Source of the DNA: Hylemonella sp. UBA6679
GTDB lineage: Bacteria; Pseudomonadota; Gammaproteobacteria; Burkholderiales; Burkholderiaceae_C
Direction of reading: 5' to 3'
Assembly (NCBI GenBank): GCA_002454975.1
Contig: DKJZ01000078.1
Location: forward strand, 1-47,379
DNA: 47,379 nt
The notes beneath the pieces were generated by a model. It made no database searches. It worked only from the letters and a program-made list of their open reading frames with translations, and was not told the origin of the DNA. A program made the position numbers and the translations under genes. This document shows, one piece after another, positions 13,468 to 23,296 of this stretch (its first letter is position 1; every line of letters begins with the position of its first letter).

Positions 13468-16185
13468 TCAAGCCTCGAAGACCGCTTGCCACACCTGCAA
13501 CACGGCTTGCCGCTCTTGCGCGAGCTCGATCAAGGGCACGTGCGTGGGCGCTTCGTCCAGGCGGGCGCGGTGTTGCACGCGGCGTAACTCGCGGTAGGCG
13601 TTGGCTGCCGCTTGGCCCGCACCTGGGGGCAACAGGCCCACTTTTTCTGCGGCTTGCAAGAGAGCAATGTTGCCCAGATTGGCGCGCAACGCCGGGTGGC
13701 TGCAAGCGTGGGCAAGCACCAGGTACTGCACCGCAAACTCCGCATCGACCATGCCCCCGGGGCTGTGCTTGACATCAAAGCGCCCGGGCTCGCAAGGGTG
13801 AGCCTCTCGCACACGCTCGCGCATGGCCATGATTTCCTCGCGCAGCGCGCTGTGCTCGCGTGGCGAGCAAATCACCGCCTCGCGCACCGCATCAAAGCGG
13901 GCTTGCAGCCCTGCATCGCCCAGCACGCAGCGCGCCCGCGTCATGGCCTGGTGCTCCCAGGTCCAGGCCGTGTTCGAGCCGCGTTGTTGCTGGTAGTTGG
14001 CGTAGGCCTCAAAGGTGGTGATGAGCAGGCCTGAGTTGCCGTTGGGGCGCAGCGCCGTGTCGATCTCGTACAAATCGCCTTCGCCGGTTTTGACGGTCAG
14101 CCAATTGATGAGTTTGCGCACCAAGGCCGCGTACACCTCGGTGGCTTGCTCGTCGGCGTCCTCAAACACAAACACAATGTCCAAGTCGCTGCCGTAGCCC
14201 AGCTCTTTGCCGCCGAGCTTGCCGTAGGCAATGATGCCGAACTGCGGTGTGTCGCGGTGTTTTTTCTTAAGGCCTTGCCAGCACCACTGGGTGGTGATGC
14301 GCAGCACAGATTCGGCCAGCGCGCTCAAGTCATCGGCCACTTGCTCGACGCTGAGCGCGCCTTCCACATCGCGCGAGAGGGTGCGAAACACCTCGGCGTG
14401 GTGGGCGCGGCGCAGCAGGTTGAGCAAGGCTTCGTCGTCGCCATCGCCTGAGGCCTGCATGGCTTTGCGCCGCTGGGTCAGGTCTTGCTCAAAGGCCAGG
14501 GGGTCAAAGCGTTCGGTGAGCATGTCGCGCCCAGCCAGCTCGTCAATCACACCGGGGTGTTGCAGCAAGTAGCGCGCCGGCCACTTGGCCAGGCCGAGCA
14601 AACGCAGCAGCCGCTCATGCACAGCCGGGCGCTCCAAGAGCAAAGCCAGGTAGGCATCGCGGCGCAGCAGGGGTTCGAGCCAATCGGTGAAACGCAAAGC
14701 CGCTTCCTCGCTCACACGCCCCTCATCAATCCACAGCCCTGTGCGCGCCAGCAGACGGTAGAGGCGTTGACGCGACTCTTCACGCAGGCTTTGCACGCGC
14801 GGGTTCTCGCCCCACTGGGCCACACGCTCGCGCAGGGCCTGGGGCAGGCCGGCTGCCACGGCGGGCAAATCAGGTGGGGTGTGGTGGGTTTTGTCGCAGC
14901 CTTTGCAATCGGCGTCAGCATCCCCACCGAGCAAGATGTCAAACTCATGCGCCACACCTTTGCGGTGGGCATCGAGCTGGCATAAAAACTCGCAGCAACC
15001 GGCAAAGCCCATGCTGTGGGCAATCCAGTTCAGGTCGTCGTCGTTGGTGGGCAGCACATGGGTTTGCTGGTCGTCAAGGTACTGAATGCGGTGCTCAACC
15101 TGGCGCAAAAACACATAGGCCTCGGCCATGGCTTTGGCCGTCTCAGCAGGCATCAAGCCAGCGCTGACCAGGCGCTTGAGCGCATCCAGCGTGGGGCGGG
15201 TGCGCAGCTCGGGGAACTGCCCGCCACGCACCACCTGGAGCAGCTGCACGGTGAACTCAATTTCGCGGATGCCCCCGCGCGACAACTTCACATCGTGGCT
15301 GCGTTCGGGGTGGCCAGCGCTGCGTTTGCTGGCATGGTCGCGAATTTGTTTGTGCAGCACGCGCAGCGCGTTGAACACGCTGTAGTCCAGGTAGCGGCGA
15401 AACACAAAAGGCACCACGATGCTGCGCAGTGCCATGGCCGACTTGTCTTGCACCGCGCTTTGCGGCGCCACCACCCGGCTCTTGAGCCAGGCAAAGCGCT
15501 CCCACTCGCGGCCCTGCACATGAAAATACTCTTCAAGCGCATCGAGCGAAACCGCCGCGGGCCCTGAGTTGCCGTTGGGCCGCAAGGCCAGGTCCACCCG
15601 AAACACAAAACCGTGCTCGGTGGTGTCGCCCACCAGCCCATACATCAGGCGCACGACTTTGCCGAAGTACTCTTGGTTAGAAATTTTGAGTCGGCCCTGG
15701 GCATTGCCTGCGGTCTCGCCGTCGGTGTCGTAGACGTAAATCAGGTCGATGTCGCTCGACACATTGAGCTCACGTGCCCCGAGCTTGCCCATGCCCACCA
15801 CCCACATGCGGGCGCGTTGGCCATCGGCCCCCATGGGCGCGCCGTGGACATCGTCGAGCACGCGCAAGGCTTCGTTGTAGGCCACATCCAGCGTGAATTC
15901 GGCCAGGTCGGTCATGGTCTGCGTGACTTCGTGCAGCGCCGCGCCGGCTTCGCAGTCCAGGGTGAGCAAGCGCTCCATGACCAGCTGGCGCACCACACGC
16001 AGTTGGGCCGAGATGTCGTGCCCGGTTTGCGCCAGGGTGGCTGCCAAGTCGCGCAACACGGCTGGGGTGGGTAGGCCGGGTGGGAGCAGGCCCAACTCGG
16101 CCGCGTAGCGACGCCGCACCCGCTGTGCAAACCGCGACTGTTCACGCAAAGCGCCGGCCCTGTTGCGGGTCATAATTCTGTCCAC
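13468..16185 (-). CDS. glnE: Bifunctional glutamine synthetase adenylyltransferase/deadenylylase
   Basis: A 905-residue GlnE. It adenylylates and deadenylylates GlnA in response to PII and glutamine. Both nucleotidyltransferase domains are present: N-terminal GMGKLGARELNVSSDIDLIY (131-150, acidic pair Asp145/Asp147) for removal of AMP and C-terminal AYGKLGGKELGYGSDLDIVF (acidic pair Asp667/Asp669) for addition. Each is followed by an ALRPNGNSG motif. A short Cys/His-bearing stretch (DADCKGCDKTHH, about 415-426) between the domains looks like a local insertion. The start is GTG at 16185; an ATG at 16173 is an alternative four codons in. It is shorter at the N-terminus than E. coli GlnE (946) and is divergent from yhdP with only 15 bp between starts. 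Confidence 0.96.
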   Translation of the reverse strand: MDRIMTRNRAGALREQSRFAQRVRRRYAAELGLLPPGLPTPAVLRDLAATLAQTGHDISAQLRVVRQLVMERLLTLDCEAGAALHEVTQTMTDLAEFTLDVAYNEALRVLDDVHGAPMGADGQRARMWVVGMGKLGARELNVSSDIDLIYVYDTDGETAGNAQGRLKISNQEYFGKVVRLMYGLVGDTTEHGFVFRVDLALRPNGNSGPAAVSLDALEEYFHVQGREWERFAWLKSRVVAPQSAVQDKSAMALRSIVVPFVFRRYLDYSVFNALRVLHKQIRDHASKRSAGHPERSHDVKLSRGGIREIEFTVQLLQVVRGGQFPELRTRPTLDALKRLVSAGLMPAETAKAMAEAYVFLRQVEHRIQYLDDQQTHVLPTNDDDLNWIAHSMGFAGCCEFLCQLDAHRKGVAHEFDILLGGDADADCKGCDKTHHTPPDLPAVAAGLPQALRERVAQWGENPRVQSLREESRQRLYRLLARTGLWIDEGRVSEEAALRFTDWLEPLLRRDAYLALLLERPAVHERLLRLLGLAKWPARYLLQHPGVIDELAGRDMLTERFDPLAFEQDLTQRRKAMQASGDGDDEALLNLLRRAHHAEVFRTLSRDVEGALSVEQVADDLSALAESVLRITTQWCWQGLKKKHRDTPQFGIIAYGKLGGKELGYGSDLDIVFVFEDADEQATEVYAALVRKLINWLTVKTGEGDLYEIDTALRPNGNSGLLITTFEAYANYQQQRGSNTAWTWEHQAMTRARCVLGDAGLQARFDAVREAVICSPREHSALREEIMAMRERVREAHPCEPGRFDVKHSPGGMVDAEFAVQYLVLAHACSHPALRANLGNIALLQAAEKVGLLPPGAGQAAANAYRELRRVQHRARLDEAPTHVPLIELAQERQAVLQVWQAVFEA

Positions 16186-16200
16186 TGTTCCGATGTCAAT

Positions 16201-19200
16201 ATGCCTGTAACGCCAAGTGGCCCGTCCGCACTGCTCAAAACCTATGCCTTCGCGGTGAGTTGGGCTTTTCGCATCCTGGCGGTCTGTGCGGTGCTCTTAG
16301 CCCTGGTGTGGCTGCTCATTCATGGATTCATTGTGCCGCGAATTGCCGATTTGCGTCCGCAGCTCGAAGCGCGGGCCTCCGCGCAACTCGGGCTTAGGGT
16401 GCGCATTGGTGCTGTCAGCGGCGAATCTCAAGGCTGGGTGCCCTCGTTTGAGCTGCGCGATGTGCGTTTGCTAGACGCCCAAGGCCAAACGGCTTTGCAC
16501 CTGCCGCGGGTGCTGGCCACCCTCTCGCCGCGCTCTTTGTGGAACCTGGGGTTTGAGCAGCTGGCCATCGAAGGCCCGGTGCTTGAGGCGCGCCGCGCGC
16601 CCGACGGCCGGGTGTGGCTGGCCGGACTGGACATGGGCCAACCCACCACCGATACCGGCGGCTTGGACTGGTTGCTCTCCCAAACCGAGGTGGCCGTGCG
16701 CCAAGGCACCTTGCGCTGGACCGACGAACAACACCAACTCCCCCCGCTCGAGCTCACGGGGGTCAACGCGGTGTTGCGCAACCATTTGCGCAGCCACGAA
16801 CTGCGCTTGGACGCCGATCCGCCGTCCAGCTGGGGAGAGCGCCTGAGCTGGCAAGCGCGGTTTCGCCAACCGATACTGTCCACCCACGCGGGCGACTGGC
16901 AGCGTTGGTCGGGGCAGGTTTATGCCGAGTTTGGGCGGGTAGACCTCAGCGCCATGGCGCCCTACCTGGGCTGGCCCGATGCCGTGCCCAGCGGCCAAGG
17001 TGCGGTGCGCGCCTGGTTGGACATGAACTTGGGCCGTTTGTCCGGCATCACGGCCGATGTGGCGCTCTCGGGGCTGGCCCTGAAGTTGCGCCAAGACCTG
17101 CCTGCTTTGGCGTTTCAAGACCTTGGTGGACGGGTGGCTTTGCACCCCTGGGGGCGCGATGGTCTGGGGCATGAATTTCTCACGCAAAACCTGGCCTTCA
17201 CCCTGGCCGATGGCGTGCGTTGGCCTGGGGGTAACCTCAGCGTGCGGCAAGCCTCTGAGGCGGGCAGCCGCAGCCAGCGCAGTGAACTCAGCGCCGACCG
17301 CCTCGACCTGCAAGCCCTGGCCGCCATCGCCAGGCGCTTGCCGCAAGCCGCGCCTTGGCATGAGCAACTGCAAAGCCTGGCACCGCAAGGGCAGGTGGCG
17401 CGTTTGCAACTGAGCTGGCTGGGCCAGGCCGACGCGCCCGAGCAAGTCAAAGCCCAAGGCCTTGTCAGCGGCCTGGCCCTGGCGGCACAACCGGCACAAC
17501 CGGTGCAACCCCGCGCAAGCGGCAAGTCGGGTGCCACGGTTGCAGCGCAAGTGGGTCGCCCCGGTGTGCAAGGCGCCACGCTGAGTTTTGAGGGCAACCT
17601 CGATGCCGGCAAAGCCAAACTCAGCATCCAAGACGGCGCCACCGTCTTCCCTGGTGTGTTTGACGAGCCGCAGATCAACTGGAGCTCGCTGAGCAGCGAC
17701 ATCACCTGGCAGCGCCAAGGCGAGCAGCTGCAGGTGCAGATGCCCAACCTCAAGTTCGCCCAGGCCGACTTGCAAGGCGAAGCCAGCGTGAAGTGGCGCA
17801 CCGGCGCCGAGCGTGCCTTGCCCGGTGTGCTGGACCTGCAAGGCAGCTTGAGCCACGCCGAGCTCAACCGCGTGCACCGCTACTTGCCGCTGGTCATGTC
17901 GCGCGAGGTGCGCGACTACCTGCGCGAAGCCTTGGTGCGCGGCCAGGCCAGTGCGGTCAAGGTGCGCCTCAAGGGCGACCTGTGGCAACTGCCCTACCGC
18001 AATGGGGATGGCGGTCAGCTCAAAATCAGCGCCCGCGTGCGCGATGCGGTGTTCAACCCCGCCCCCGCGGTGCTCAACACGACCTCACGTTGGCCGCTGT
18101 TGTCGCAGGTCAATGCTGAACTCAACCTCGACAACGCCCGCTTGAGTTTGAAAGACATCAGTGGTCGCTGGGCGACCAACACCACCACCAACGCTGCTGC
18201 TTCCCAGGGCATTCGCTTTCAGCGCGGCGAGGTGGTCTTGGCCAACCTCCTGAACAACCCCACCGTGCAGGTGCAAACCGAGTTGCGTGCCGCTGTGCCC
18301 GAGGTGCTCAGCACCATCCGCAACTCCAGCCTGCAAGACATCACCCAACACTTTTTGGACGAGGCCAGTGGCAGCGGGCCCGTGGAAGCCACCCTCAAGC
18401 TCACCTTGCCCCTGCAAGACATGGGCAAAACACAGGCGCTGGGCCGCGTGACCCTGGCGGGCAACGAGCTCAACCTCTCGCCCGATGTTCCCGCCATGTC
18501 CAAGGTGCGTGGGCAGCTGTGGTTTTCAGAAGATGGCCTGGCGGTGCAGGGCGCGCAAGCCCGCGTGCTCGGTGGCGACGCTTTGATCGAGGGCGGCAGC
18601 ATGGCCATCCCGGGCCAAAGCAGCCGTGCGTTCAATGGCTTTTTGCGTGTGCAAGGCACCGCCACCGCGGATGGCTTGCGCAGCCTGAACCTGGGCGGCC
18701 TCAACACCTTGTTGGCGCGCAGCGCGGGCAGTGCGCCTTACACTGCGCAGATTGGTTTGCGCGGGCCTTCTCTGGACCTGCAGGTCAACAGCAATTTACA
18801 AGGCATGGCTCTGGATGTGCCTGCGCCTTTGGGCAAAACCGCGGCCAGCAGCCTGCCCCTGCGGGTGGACATCACCCCGGTGGATGTCAGCACGCGGCGC
18901 GATGCAGCGCCGGGCAAAGACCGCGTGCGTGTGGCCATGGGGCGCATGTTGTCGGCGGTGTACATCCGCGAGCTGGGCGACGAGCCGCGCGTGCTCCAGG
19001 GCTTGGTGCAATTTGGCGAACCCATCAACACCGACCAAGCCTTGCCCGCACGTGGCGTGGCCGCTGTGGTGGAGGCCACCACGCTCGATGCCGATGCCTG
19101 GCTGGCCGTGATGGACAGCAGCTCGCACCCCAGCCAGTCTGGGCGCGCAGACGCCACGCCCGCCAGCGCGGTGTCGTCTTACATGCCGCGCACCTTCACC

Positions 19201-20445
19201 CTCAAAGCACAGCGCTTGATGTGGCAAGGCCGCACGCTCAACAAACTCACGGTCAACGCATCCCGCGAGACCAACCAATGGCGTGCCCAGGTGGATGCCC
19301 AAGAACTCAATGGCCTGCTGGAATACCGCCCTGGCGAAGCGCGCCAGCCCGGTCGTTTGTTTGCCCGTCTCACGCGTTTGTCGCTGGCGGCCAGCACCGC
19401 CAAAGAGGTGGAAACTCTGCTCGAAGAACAACCCGTGAGCATGCCGGGCTTGGACATCGTGGTCGATGACCTTGAGCTGCGCGGCAAGCGCTTGGGCCGG
19501 GTGGAAATCGAAGCCATCAACCGTGGCAGCGTGTTGGCCCGCGAAGGTGGGCGTGAGGGTGCACGAGAAGCTGCAAGAGAAGCTGCAAGAGAAGGTGGGC
19601 GAGATGGCCGCAATGTGCGCGACGTGCGAGAGTGGCAGCTGCAAAAATTCAACATCATCGCCCCGGAAGGCACCCTCACTGCCACGGGCCGCTGGGGGAC
19701 CCTGCCCGAGCGTGCTGCACCCGCGCGCGAGCCTGCTGGGCGCGCGCCGTCTCGCCCGGACATGCCGGCCGATTTGCGCCGCACCAGCATGAACTTCAAG
19801 CTCGACATTGCCGATGGTGGCGACTTGCTGGCCCGCTTAGGTCTGCCTGGTGTCTTGCGCGATGCACGGGGCCGCATGGAAGGGCACATCGATTGGATGG
19901 GCTCGCCCATCACGCCCGATTACCCCAGCATGAACGGCCAGTTCAACGTCAACCTCGAAGGCGGTCAGTTCCTCAAGGTGGAGCCGGGCATTGCCAAGCT
20001 GCTGGGTGTGCTCAATTTGCAGGCTTTGCCACGTCGTTTGACGCTGGATTTTCGCGATGTGTTCAGCGATGGCTTTGCCTTTGACTTTATTCGCGGCGAT
20101 GTGCGCATCGAGCAGGGCATGGCCAGCACCAACAACCTGCAGATGAAGGGCGTGAACGCCGCAGTGCTGATGGAGGGGCGCGCCGACATTGCCCGCGAAA
20201 CCCAAGACCTGCACGTGGTGGTGGTGCCCGAGATCAACGCCGGCACCGCCTCGCTGATTGCCAGTTACATCAACCCGGCTGTGGGGCTGGGCAGCTTTTT
20301 GGCCCAGCTGATTTTGCGTCGCCCACTCATGGCGTCCACCACCAAAGAGTTCTACATCACTGGCCCTTGGGTGGACCCTAAAATCACCCCGGGTAGCTCT
20401 AAAAATGAGAGCACTAAACCCAGCAAGGACGAGATCAAACCATGA
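16201..20445 (+). CDS. yhdP: YhdP-family AsmA-like envelope protein
   Basis: A 1414-residue protein of the YhdP family (DUF3971 and AsmA-like C-terminal region). One N-terminal membrane helix (about 20-42, LAVCAVLLALVWLLIHGFIV) anchors a long periplasmic body, starting with the AsmA-like segment 'LRPQLEARASAQLGLRVRIG'. The conserved C-terminal part includes MNGQFNVNLEGGQFLKVEPG, the LDFRDVFSDGFAFDFIRGD segment, and a final hydrophobic stretch before STTKEFYITGPW. In E. coli, YhdP with TamB and YdbH moves phospholipid to the outer membrane; the same is inferred here. A low-complexity insertion of tetrapeptides sits near residues 1115-1135 (bases 19541-19610). Its stop overlaps the start of the nitrilase-family gene (ATGA). 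Confidence 0.92.
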   Translation: MPVTPSGPSALLKTYAFAVSWAFRILAVCAVLLALVWLLIHGFIVPRIADLRPQLEARASAQLGLRVRIGAVSGESQGWVPSFELRDVRLLDAQGQTALHLPRVLATLSPRSLWNLGFEQLAIEGPVLEARRAPDGRVWLAGLDMGQPTTDTGGLDWLLSQTEVAVRQGTLRWTDEQHQLPPLELTGVNAVLRNHLRSHELRLDADPPSSWGERLSWQARFRQPILSTHAGDWQRWSGQVYAEFGRVDLSAMAPYLGWPDAVPSGQGAVRAWLDMNLGRLSGITADVALSGLALKLRQDLPALAFQDLGGRVALHPWGRDGLGHEFLTQNLAFTLADGVRWPGGNLSVRQASEAGSRSQRSELSADRLDLQALAAIARRLPQAAPWHEQLQSLAPQGQVARLQLSWLGQADAPEQVKAQGLVSGLALAAQPAQPVQPRASGKSGATVAAQVGRPGVQGATLSFEGNLDAGKAKLSIQDGATVFPGVFDEPQINWSSLSSDITWQRQGEQLQVQMPNLKFAQADLQGEASVKWRTGAERALPGVLDLQGSLSHAELNRVHRYLPLVMSREVRDYLREALVRGQASAVKVRLKGDLWQLPYRNGDGGQLKISARVRDAVFNPAPAVLNTTSRWPLLSQVNAELNLDNARLSLKDISGRWATNTTTNAAASQGIRFQRGEVVLANLLNNPTVQVQTELRAAVPEVLSTIRNSSLQDITQHFLDEASGSGPVEATLKLTLPLQDMGKTQALGRVTLAGNELNLSPDVPAMSKVRGQLWFSEDGLAVQGAQARVLGGDALIEGGSMAIPGQSSRAFNGFLRVQGTATADGLRSLNLGGLNTLLARSAGSAPYTAQIGLRGPSLDLQVNSNLQGMALDVPAPLGKTAASSLPLRVDITPVDVSTRRDAAPGKDRVRVAMGRMLSAVYIRELGDEPRVLQGLVQFGEPINTDQALPARGVAAVVEATTLDADAWLAVMDSSSHPSQSGRADATPASAVSSYMPRTFTLKAQRLMWQGRTLNKLTVNASRETNQWRAQVDAQELNGLLEYRPGEARQPGRLFARLTRLSLAASTAKEVETLLEEQPVSMPGLDIVVDDLELRGKRLGRVEIEAINRGSVLAREGGREGAREAAREAAREGGRDGRNVRDVREWQLQKFNIIAPEGTLTATGRWGTLPERAAPAREPAGRAPSRPDMPADLRRTSMNFKLDIADGGDLLARLGLPGVLRDARGRMEGHIDWMGSPITPDYPSMNGQFNVNLEGGQFLKVEPGIAKLLGVLNLQALPRRLTLDFRDVFSDGFAFDFIRGDVRIEQGMASTNNLQMKGVNAAVLMEGRADIARETQDLHVVVVPEINAGTASLIASYINPAVGLGSFLAQLILRRPLMASTTKEFYITGPWVDPKITPGSSKNESTKPSKDEIKP
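19561..19596 (+). repeat. Three tandem 12-bp repeats inside yhdP
   Basis: Units at 19561-19572, 19573-19584 and 19585-19596 differ by one or two bases from GCAAGAGAAGCT. With flanking degenerate units they encode a run of REAA/REGG tetrapeptides. The unit length is a multiple of three, so copy changes would keep the frame. The stretch has no counterpart in the usual YhdP pattern known to me and is probably a flexible loop. Confidence 0.75.
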
Positions 20446-21320
20446 AATTAGCGGCCATCCAGATGGTCTCGGGCGCCTCGGTGGCCGACAACCTCGCGCG
20501 CGCATCGGCGCTGATGACGCAGGCCGCCGACCAGGGCGCAGAGCTGCTGGTCTTGCCGGAGTATTTTTGTTTGCTCGGGCAGCGCGACACCGACAAACTC
20601 GATATCCAAGAGGCGCCCGGTCACGGCCCCATCCAAGACTTTTTGGCCCAAGCGGCCCACAAGCTCGGCGTGTGGGTGGTGGGCGGCACCTTGCCGCTGT
20701 CTGTTGCGCCCAAGGTGGTCAGCCAAGTGGTCACCCAAGCTTTGGGCCAGCCGACAACGGCGCCGCAGCCCGGGCGAGAGCGTGTGTTCAACGCCTCGCT
20801 GGTGTACAACCCGCAGGGCGTGTGCGTGGCGCGGTACGACAAGATTCATCTCTTTGGTTTTGACAACGGGCAAGAGCGTTACGACGAGTCGCGCGCTTTG
20901 ATGGCTGGGCAGCAGCCCGCGTGGGTGGATGTGCCGTCCGCTGACGGCCACACCTGGCGCGTGGGTTTGAGCGTTTGCTACGACCTGCGTTTTCCGGAGC
21001 TGTACCGGCACTACGCGCAACTGGGCGCGCACGTGTTGCTGGTGCCCAGCGCTTTTACCCACACCACAGGCCAGGCCCATTGGGAGGTTTTGTTGCGTGC
21101 CCGCGCCATTGAAAACTTGGCGTTTGTGGCGGCCAGCGCCCAAGGCGGCTTGCACGACAACGGGCGGCGCACCTGGGGGCACAGCATGGTGGTGGACCCT
21201 TGGGGCGAGGTGTTGTCTGAGCAGGCGCAGGGCGAGGCTGTTGTGATGGCGCAGCTCGACATGGCCAGCCTTGTGCAGCGTCGCGCGCAGTTGCCCGCGC
21301 TGACTCACCGGGTGCTTTGA
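20442..21320 (+). CDS. Nitrilase-superfamily amidohydrolase (Nit-type)
   Basis: A 292-residue carbon-nitrogen hydrolase. The catalytic triad is visible: Glu40 in LVLPEYF, Lys134 in YDKIHLF and Cys179 in SVCYDLRFPELYR, with a further conserved Glu in AHWEVLLRARAIENL. The sequence follows the Nit1/NitA group, whose known members repair deaminated glutathione; other amides are possible. The start overlaps the yhdP stop by four bases, a translational coupling seen often for yhdP and a nit gene in betaproteobacteria. The usual tldD neighbour is not here; a histidine kinase follows two bases later. Confidence 0.9.
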   Translation: MKLAAIQMVSGASVADNLARASALMTQAADQGAELLVLPEYFCLLGQRDTDKLDIQEAPGHGPIQDFLAQAAHKLGVWVVGGTLPLSVAPKVVSQVVTQALGQPTTAPQPGRERVFNASLVYNPQGVCVARYDKIHLFGFDNGQERYDESRALMAGQQPAWVDVPSADGHTWRVGLSVCYDLRFPELYRHYAQLGAHVLLVPSAFTHTTGQAHWEVLLRARAIENLAFVAASAQGGLHDNGRRTWGHSMVVDPWGEVLSEQAQGEAVVMAQLDMASLVQRRAQLPALTHRVL

Positions 21321-21322
21321 GC

Positions 21323-23287
21323 ATGCGCATCAACAGCGTTTGGCGCCGGCGCATCCTGTGGACCGCCTTGCTCATGTTGCTGGTGTTTTTGCTGGCCATG
21401 TTGGTGTGGTTGGCCGGGCGCTACGAGGCCAGCCAGGAGCAAAGCCGCATTGAGCGCGCCACCTCTGAGGCCGTGAGCGATGTGCGTGCCGATTTTTCGC
21501 GCAACGCACAAAGCCTGCAGGCCACGCAGTTTGGTGAGCCCACCGCCACCTCGTGGTTTTTGAGTGCTTATGCCCTGCTGCGTGAGCGCCGCGAGATCGT
21601 GCGCCTGGAGTGGCGTGACGCCGCCTTCAACCTCACCGCTGATGTGGATTCGCCGTACCGCTCGCCAGTGTTTGAGCGCGGCGGGCGTGTGATCAGCGCC
21701 AACTCCGAGCTCATACAAAACTGCAACAACGCACGGCGTTACAGCGGCCCGTCTTACGCCAGCACCTACTACGTGCCGCTCAACGACGGCATGGGCGTGG
21801 AGATCATGGAGCTGTGCATGCCGCTGGTGGACAGCGGGCAGCTCACCGGTTATTTGGTGGCGCTGTATTCGCTGCATGACGTGCTCGAGGAGCTGCTGGG
21901 CCGCCACCTCACCCGCCACCAAGAGGTGGCCTTCACCGAGGGTGACGGCACCCGTCTGGCCGTGATGGGCACAGCGCGGCGCGCCAGCCGCGTGTTCAGC
22001 GCGCAGCAACTCGTGGACCTGCCCGGCACCACCCTGGTGCTGCGCATGGACAGCTGGCGCGGCTCGCCCGATCTGTTTCCTAACCTGCTCACCGCTTTGG
22101 TGGCCACCTTGGTGATTGCGCTGGTCTCCATCCTCTACCAGCTGGGCAAAGACACGCGCCGACGCCTCAAAGCCGAGCGCGACTTGGCCGATGCCTTGGC
22201 CTTTCGCAAGGCCATGGAAGACTCCCTCATCACCGGCTTGCGCGCGCGCGACCTCAAAGGACGCATCACCTATGTGAACCCAGCGTTTTGCCAGATGGTG
22301 GGCTTCAGTGCTGACGAGCTGGTCGGCCTGAGCGTGAACGCGCCTTACTGGCCGCCTGAATTTGCCGAAGAGTACAAGCGTCGCCAAGACATTCGTTTGG
22401 CCGGCAACTCGCCCCCGCGCGAAGGCTTCGAGTCGGTGTTCATGCACCGCGACGGCACCCGTTTCCCGGTGCTCATCATCGAGGCGCCGCTCATCAATGC
22501 GCAGGGCGAACAAACCGGCTGGATGAGTGCCTGCCTGGACATCCGCGAGCAACGCCGGGTGGAAGAAATCTCGCGCGCCAGCCAAGACCGTTTGCAAGCC
22601 ACCGCACGCTTGGCCATGGTGGGTGAAATGGCCTCGCTGCTCAGCCACGAACTCAACCAGCCGCTGGCGGCCATCCAAAGCTACGCCAGCGGGTCGATCA
22701 ACCTGCTACGCGACGAGCCGGAGAACCGGCGCGACATTGAAATTGCCATGCAGCGCATTGCCCAGCAGGCCGAGCGCGCGGGTAAGGTCATCAAAAGCGT
22801 GCACGACTTTGTGCGCCGGCGCGACCAAACCCGCGAGGTGGTCAAGCCCCAGGCCTTGATCGACGCGGTGCTGCCCCTGGTGAATTTGCAGGCCCGCAAA
22901 CTCTCGGTGCAGGTGTGCTTGGAAGTAGCGCCGGGCTTGCCCGCGGTGCTGTGCGACCGCACCATGGTTGAACAGGTGCTGCTTAACCTGGCGCGTAACG
23001 GCATGCAGGCCATGGACCTGCCGGAGCTGCGCCAACGTGTGCTGACCCTCTCGGTGCGGGGTGCTGGCGCGCGTCGCATTGAGTTTGCCGTCAGCGATGT
23101 GGGCATGGGCGTGCGCGAAGACATTGCCGACCAGCTCTTCACCCCGTTCTTCACCACCAAGGCCGAAGGCATGGGCCTGGGCCTGAGTTTTTGCCGCACG
23201 GTGGCCGAGCAGCACGGCGGCACTTTGGTGCACACGCCCAACTCGCCGCAAGGCACGGTTTTCAGTTTTGCCCTGCCAGTGGCTTAA
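21323..23287 (+). CDS. Membrane-bound PAS sensor histidine kinase
   Basis: A 654-residue sensor kinase. TM1 is about 11-31 and TM2 about 250-273, enclosing a roughly 215-residue periplasmic sensing region. A PAS domain follows (about 290-410: TGLRARDLKGRITYVNPAFCQMVGFSADELVG), then HisKA with His442 in LLSHELNQPLAAIQSYA, and a HATPase with the N box LLNLARNGMQAMD and GMGLGLSFCRTVAEQHGG. The HELNQPLAAI type of kinase domain is that of FixL/DctB/TtrS-like kinases and pairs with FixJ-type regulators such as the one nine bases downstream. The signal is unknown; in Comamonadaceae similar pairs often sit beside TRAP transporters, but none is present. ATG at 21323 is preferred to the TTG at 21317. 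Confidence 0.9.
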   Translation: MRINSVWRRRILWTALLMLLVFLLAMLVWLAGRYEASQEQSRIERATSEAVSDVRADFSRNAQSLQATQFGEPTATSWFLSAYALLRERREIVRLEWRDAAFNLTADVDSPYRSPVFERGGRVISANSELIQNCNNARRYSGPSYASTYYVPLNDGMGVEIMELCMPLVDSGQLTGYLVALYSLHDVLEELLGRHLTRHQEVAFTEGDGTRLAVMGTARRASRVFSAQQLVDLPGTTLVLRMDSWRGSPDLFPNLLTALVATLVIALVSILYQLGKDTRRRLKAERDLADALAFRKAMEDSLITGLRARDLKGRITYVNPAFCQMVGFSADELVGLSVNAPYWPPEFAEEYKRRQDIRLAGNSPPREGFESVFMHRDGTRFPVLIIEAPLINAQGEQTGWMSACLDIREQRRVEEISRASQDRLQATARLAMVGEMASLLSHELNQPLAAIQSYASGSINLLRDEPENRRDIEIAMQRIAQQAERAGKVIKSVHDFVRRRDQTREVVKPQALIDAVLPLVNLQARKLSVQVCLEVAPGLPAVLCDRTMVEQVLLNLARNGMQAMDLPELRQRVLTLSVRGAGARRIEFAVSDVGMGVREDIADQLFTPFFTTKAEGMGLGLSFCRTVAEQHGGTLVHTPNSPQGTVFSFALPVA

Positions 23288-23296
23288 GATAAACCC

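Noticed and set aside
19541..19610. CRISPR or minisatellite array.
   Set aside because: The units are 12 bp, contiguous without spacers, and in frame within yhdP.
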